DNA from: Elymus sibiricus | Taxonomy: Eukaryota > Streptophyta > Magnoliopsida > Poales > Poaceae | DNA length: 64,000 nt | Assembly: GCA_039707655.1 (NCBI GenBank) | Contig: CM077670.1 | Location: 148,904,001-148,968,000 of the forward strand | Direction: 5' to 3' | Shown: in pieces, positions 63,676 through 64,000 of the stretch | How positions within the stretch are numbered: position 1 is the stretch's first letter | How the letters are laid out: every line of letters starts with the position of its first letter | Translations under genes and position numbers: made by a program | Notes under the pieces: generated by a model | What the model was told of the DNA's origin: nothing | What the model saw: the letters and a program-made list of their open reading frames with translations, nothing else | Database searches by the model: none

Positions 63676-64000
63676 TGTTGAAAGATGGGCTCCGGGAACC
63701 CTGGTTCAAACACTTGGGGCCTGCTCGCTATCTAACGACTAGACGGTGACCATGGCAAGTCTACGGCGAGCGGAGCACGACAGGAGCGCACACGCACAAG
63801 GCACGGCAAGGACACGAGGAGCTACACAGGTTCGGGCCACCATGCGGTGTAAAACCCTACTCCTGCTTGGTGGGATTGCTGCGAGTATAGTGCTCTGGGG
63901 TTACACGGTTGGGAGAGGTGGAAAAATGATCGACCCCTCCCAAGGTAGCAGGCACGGTCAGGGATGATTTCCTCTTTGGTTATAAAAGAGCAGCCGCAGC
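63676..64000 (-). repeat. 5' LTR of Tat-2 (incomplete)
   Basis: It begins TGTTGAAAGATGGGCTCCGG and runs off the window. It shares blocks with the Tat-3 LTR (GGGCTCCGGG, AGGTTCGGGCCACC(A/T)TGCGGTGTAA, CCTACTCCTGCTTGGT) but is otherwise diverged, so Tat-2 belongs to another subfamily. Confidence 0.85.

Larger units (their letters stand above)
17062..64000 (-). mobile_element. Tat-2: host Tat-lineage Gypsy element, split by five insertions
   Basis: Its segments in the window are 17062-17487, 29995-30066, 31014-39136, 52703-52990 and 61603-64000. The joins read through once inserts are ignored: the LTR fragments rejoin across Tek-B (TGTTG duplication), the pol and protease halves rejoin across Tat-3, and protease rejoins across the CACTA element (TAG duplication). 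The 5' LTR starts TGTTGAAAG at 63676 and the 3' LTR ends GAGCCAACA at 30049, a matching TGTTG/CAACA pair that differs from the TGTCGG/CCGACA pair of Tat-1 and Tat-3. It is the oldest layer, with at least ten in-frame stops by eye. Both outer LTR ends fall beyond the window. Confidence 0.85.

Overview
The window is plant nuclear repeat DNA, almost certainly from a grass and most probably a Triticeae-type large genome. The reasons are nested, multi-kilobase Ty3/Gypsy elements of the Tekay and Tat lineages, a CACTA element carrying a GRF zinc-finger gene with introns, and a Helitron with gene fragments. I found no intact host gene, no rRNA or tRNA gene and no CRISPR array. Genus and species cannot be told from the sequence alone.

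Almost all of the 64 kb can be read as one nest built inside a single old Tat-lineage Gypsy element on the minus strand, called Tat-2 here. The right end of the window (61603-64000) holds its gag, PBS and the start of its 5' LTR. Its protease piece is at 52698-52990, its RT, RNase H and integrase at 35815-39136, a plus-strand additional ORF (aORF) at 31272-34648, and pieces of its 3' LTR at 29995-30049 and 17062-17487. Into it were inserted: (i) Tek-A, a plus-strand Tekay-like chromovirus (2678-17061), in the 3' LTR; (ii) Tek-B, a complete minus-strand element of the same family (17488-29989, target duplication TGTTG), in the 3' LTR; (iii) a solo LTR of a related Tat subfamily (30067-31008, duplication CCCGC); (iv) Tat-3, a full Tat element with both LTRs (39137-52697, duplication GTGGG/ATGGG), in pol; (v) an 8.6 kb CACTA transposon (52991-61599, duplication TAG), at the protease. 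Second-layer insertions are a Helitron (8238-13530) in the chromodomain of Tek-A, Tat-1 (1-2677, running off the left edge) just downstream of the Tek-A primer site, and a PIF/Harbinger-type element (40655-41583, duplication TTA) in the aORF of Tat-3.

The Tekay elements encode, in order, an extra ORF upstream of gag (called ORF0 here), gag with a CCHC knuckle, aspartic protease, reverse transcriptase, RNase H, integrase and a chromodomain. The Tat elements encode gag with a CHHC knuckle, protease, RT, a Gypsy RNase H split by a low-complexity linker, a second (archaeal-type) RNase H and integrase. They also carry, in the opposite sense next to the 3' LTR, a spliced ORF with a coiled coil. All copies are disabled by stops, frameshifts, deletions or insertions.

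The most unusual material is: the upstream Tekay ORF, which has a dsRBD-like segment and a tail with RVSF and SUMO-interaction-like motifs; the amber codon shared by two divergent Tat copies between RNase H and integrase; the antisense spliced aORF; the CACTA element with four cargo ORFs and no recognisable transposase; and the gene pieces in the Helitron.
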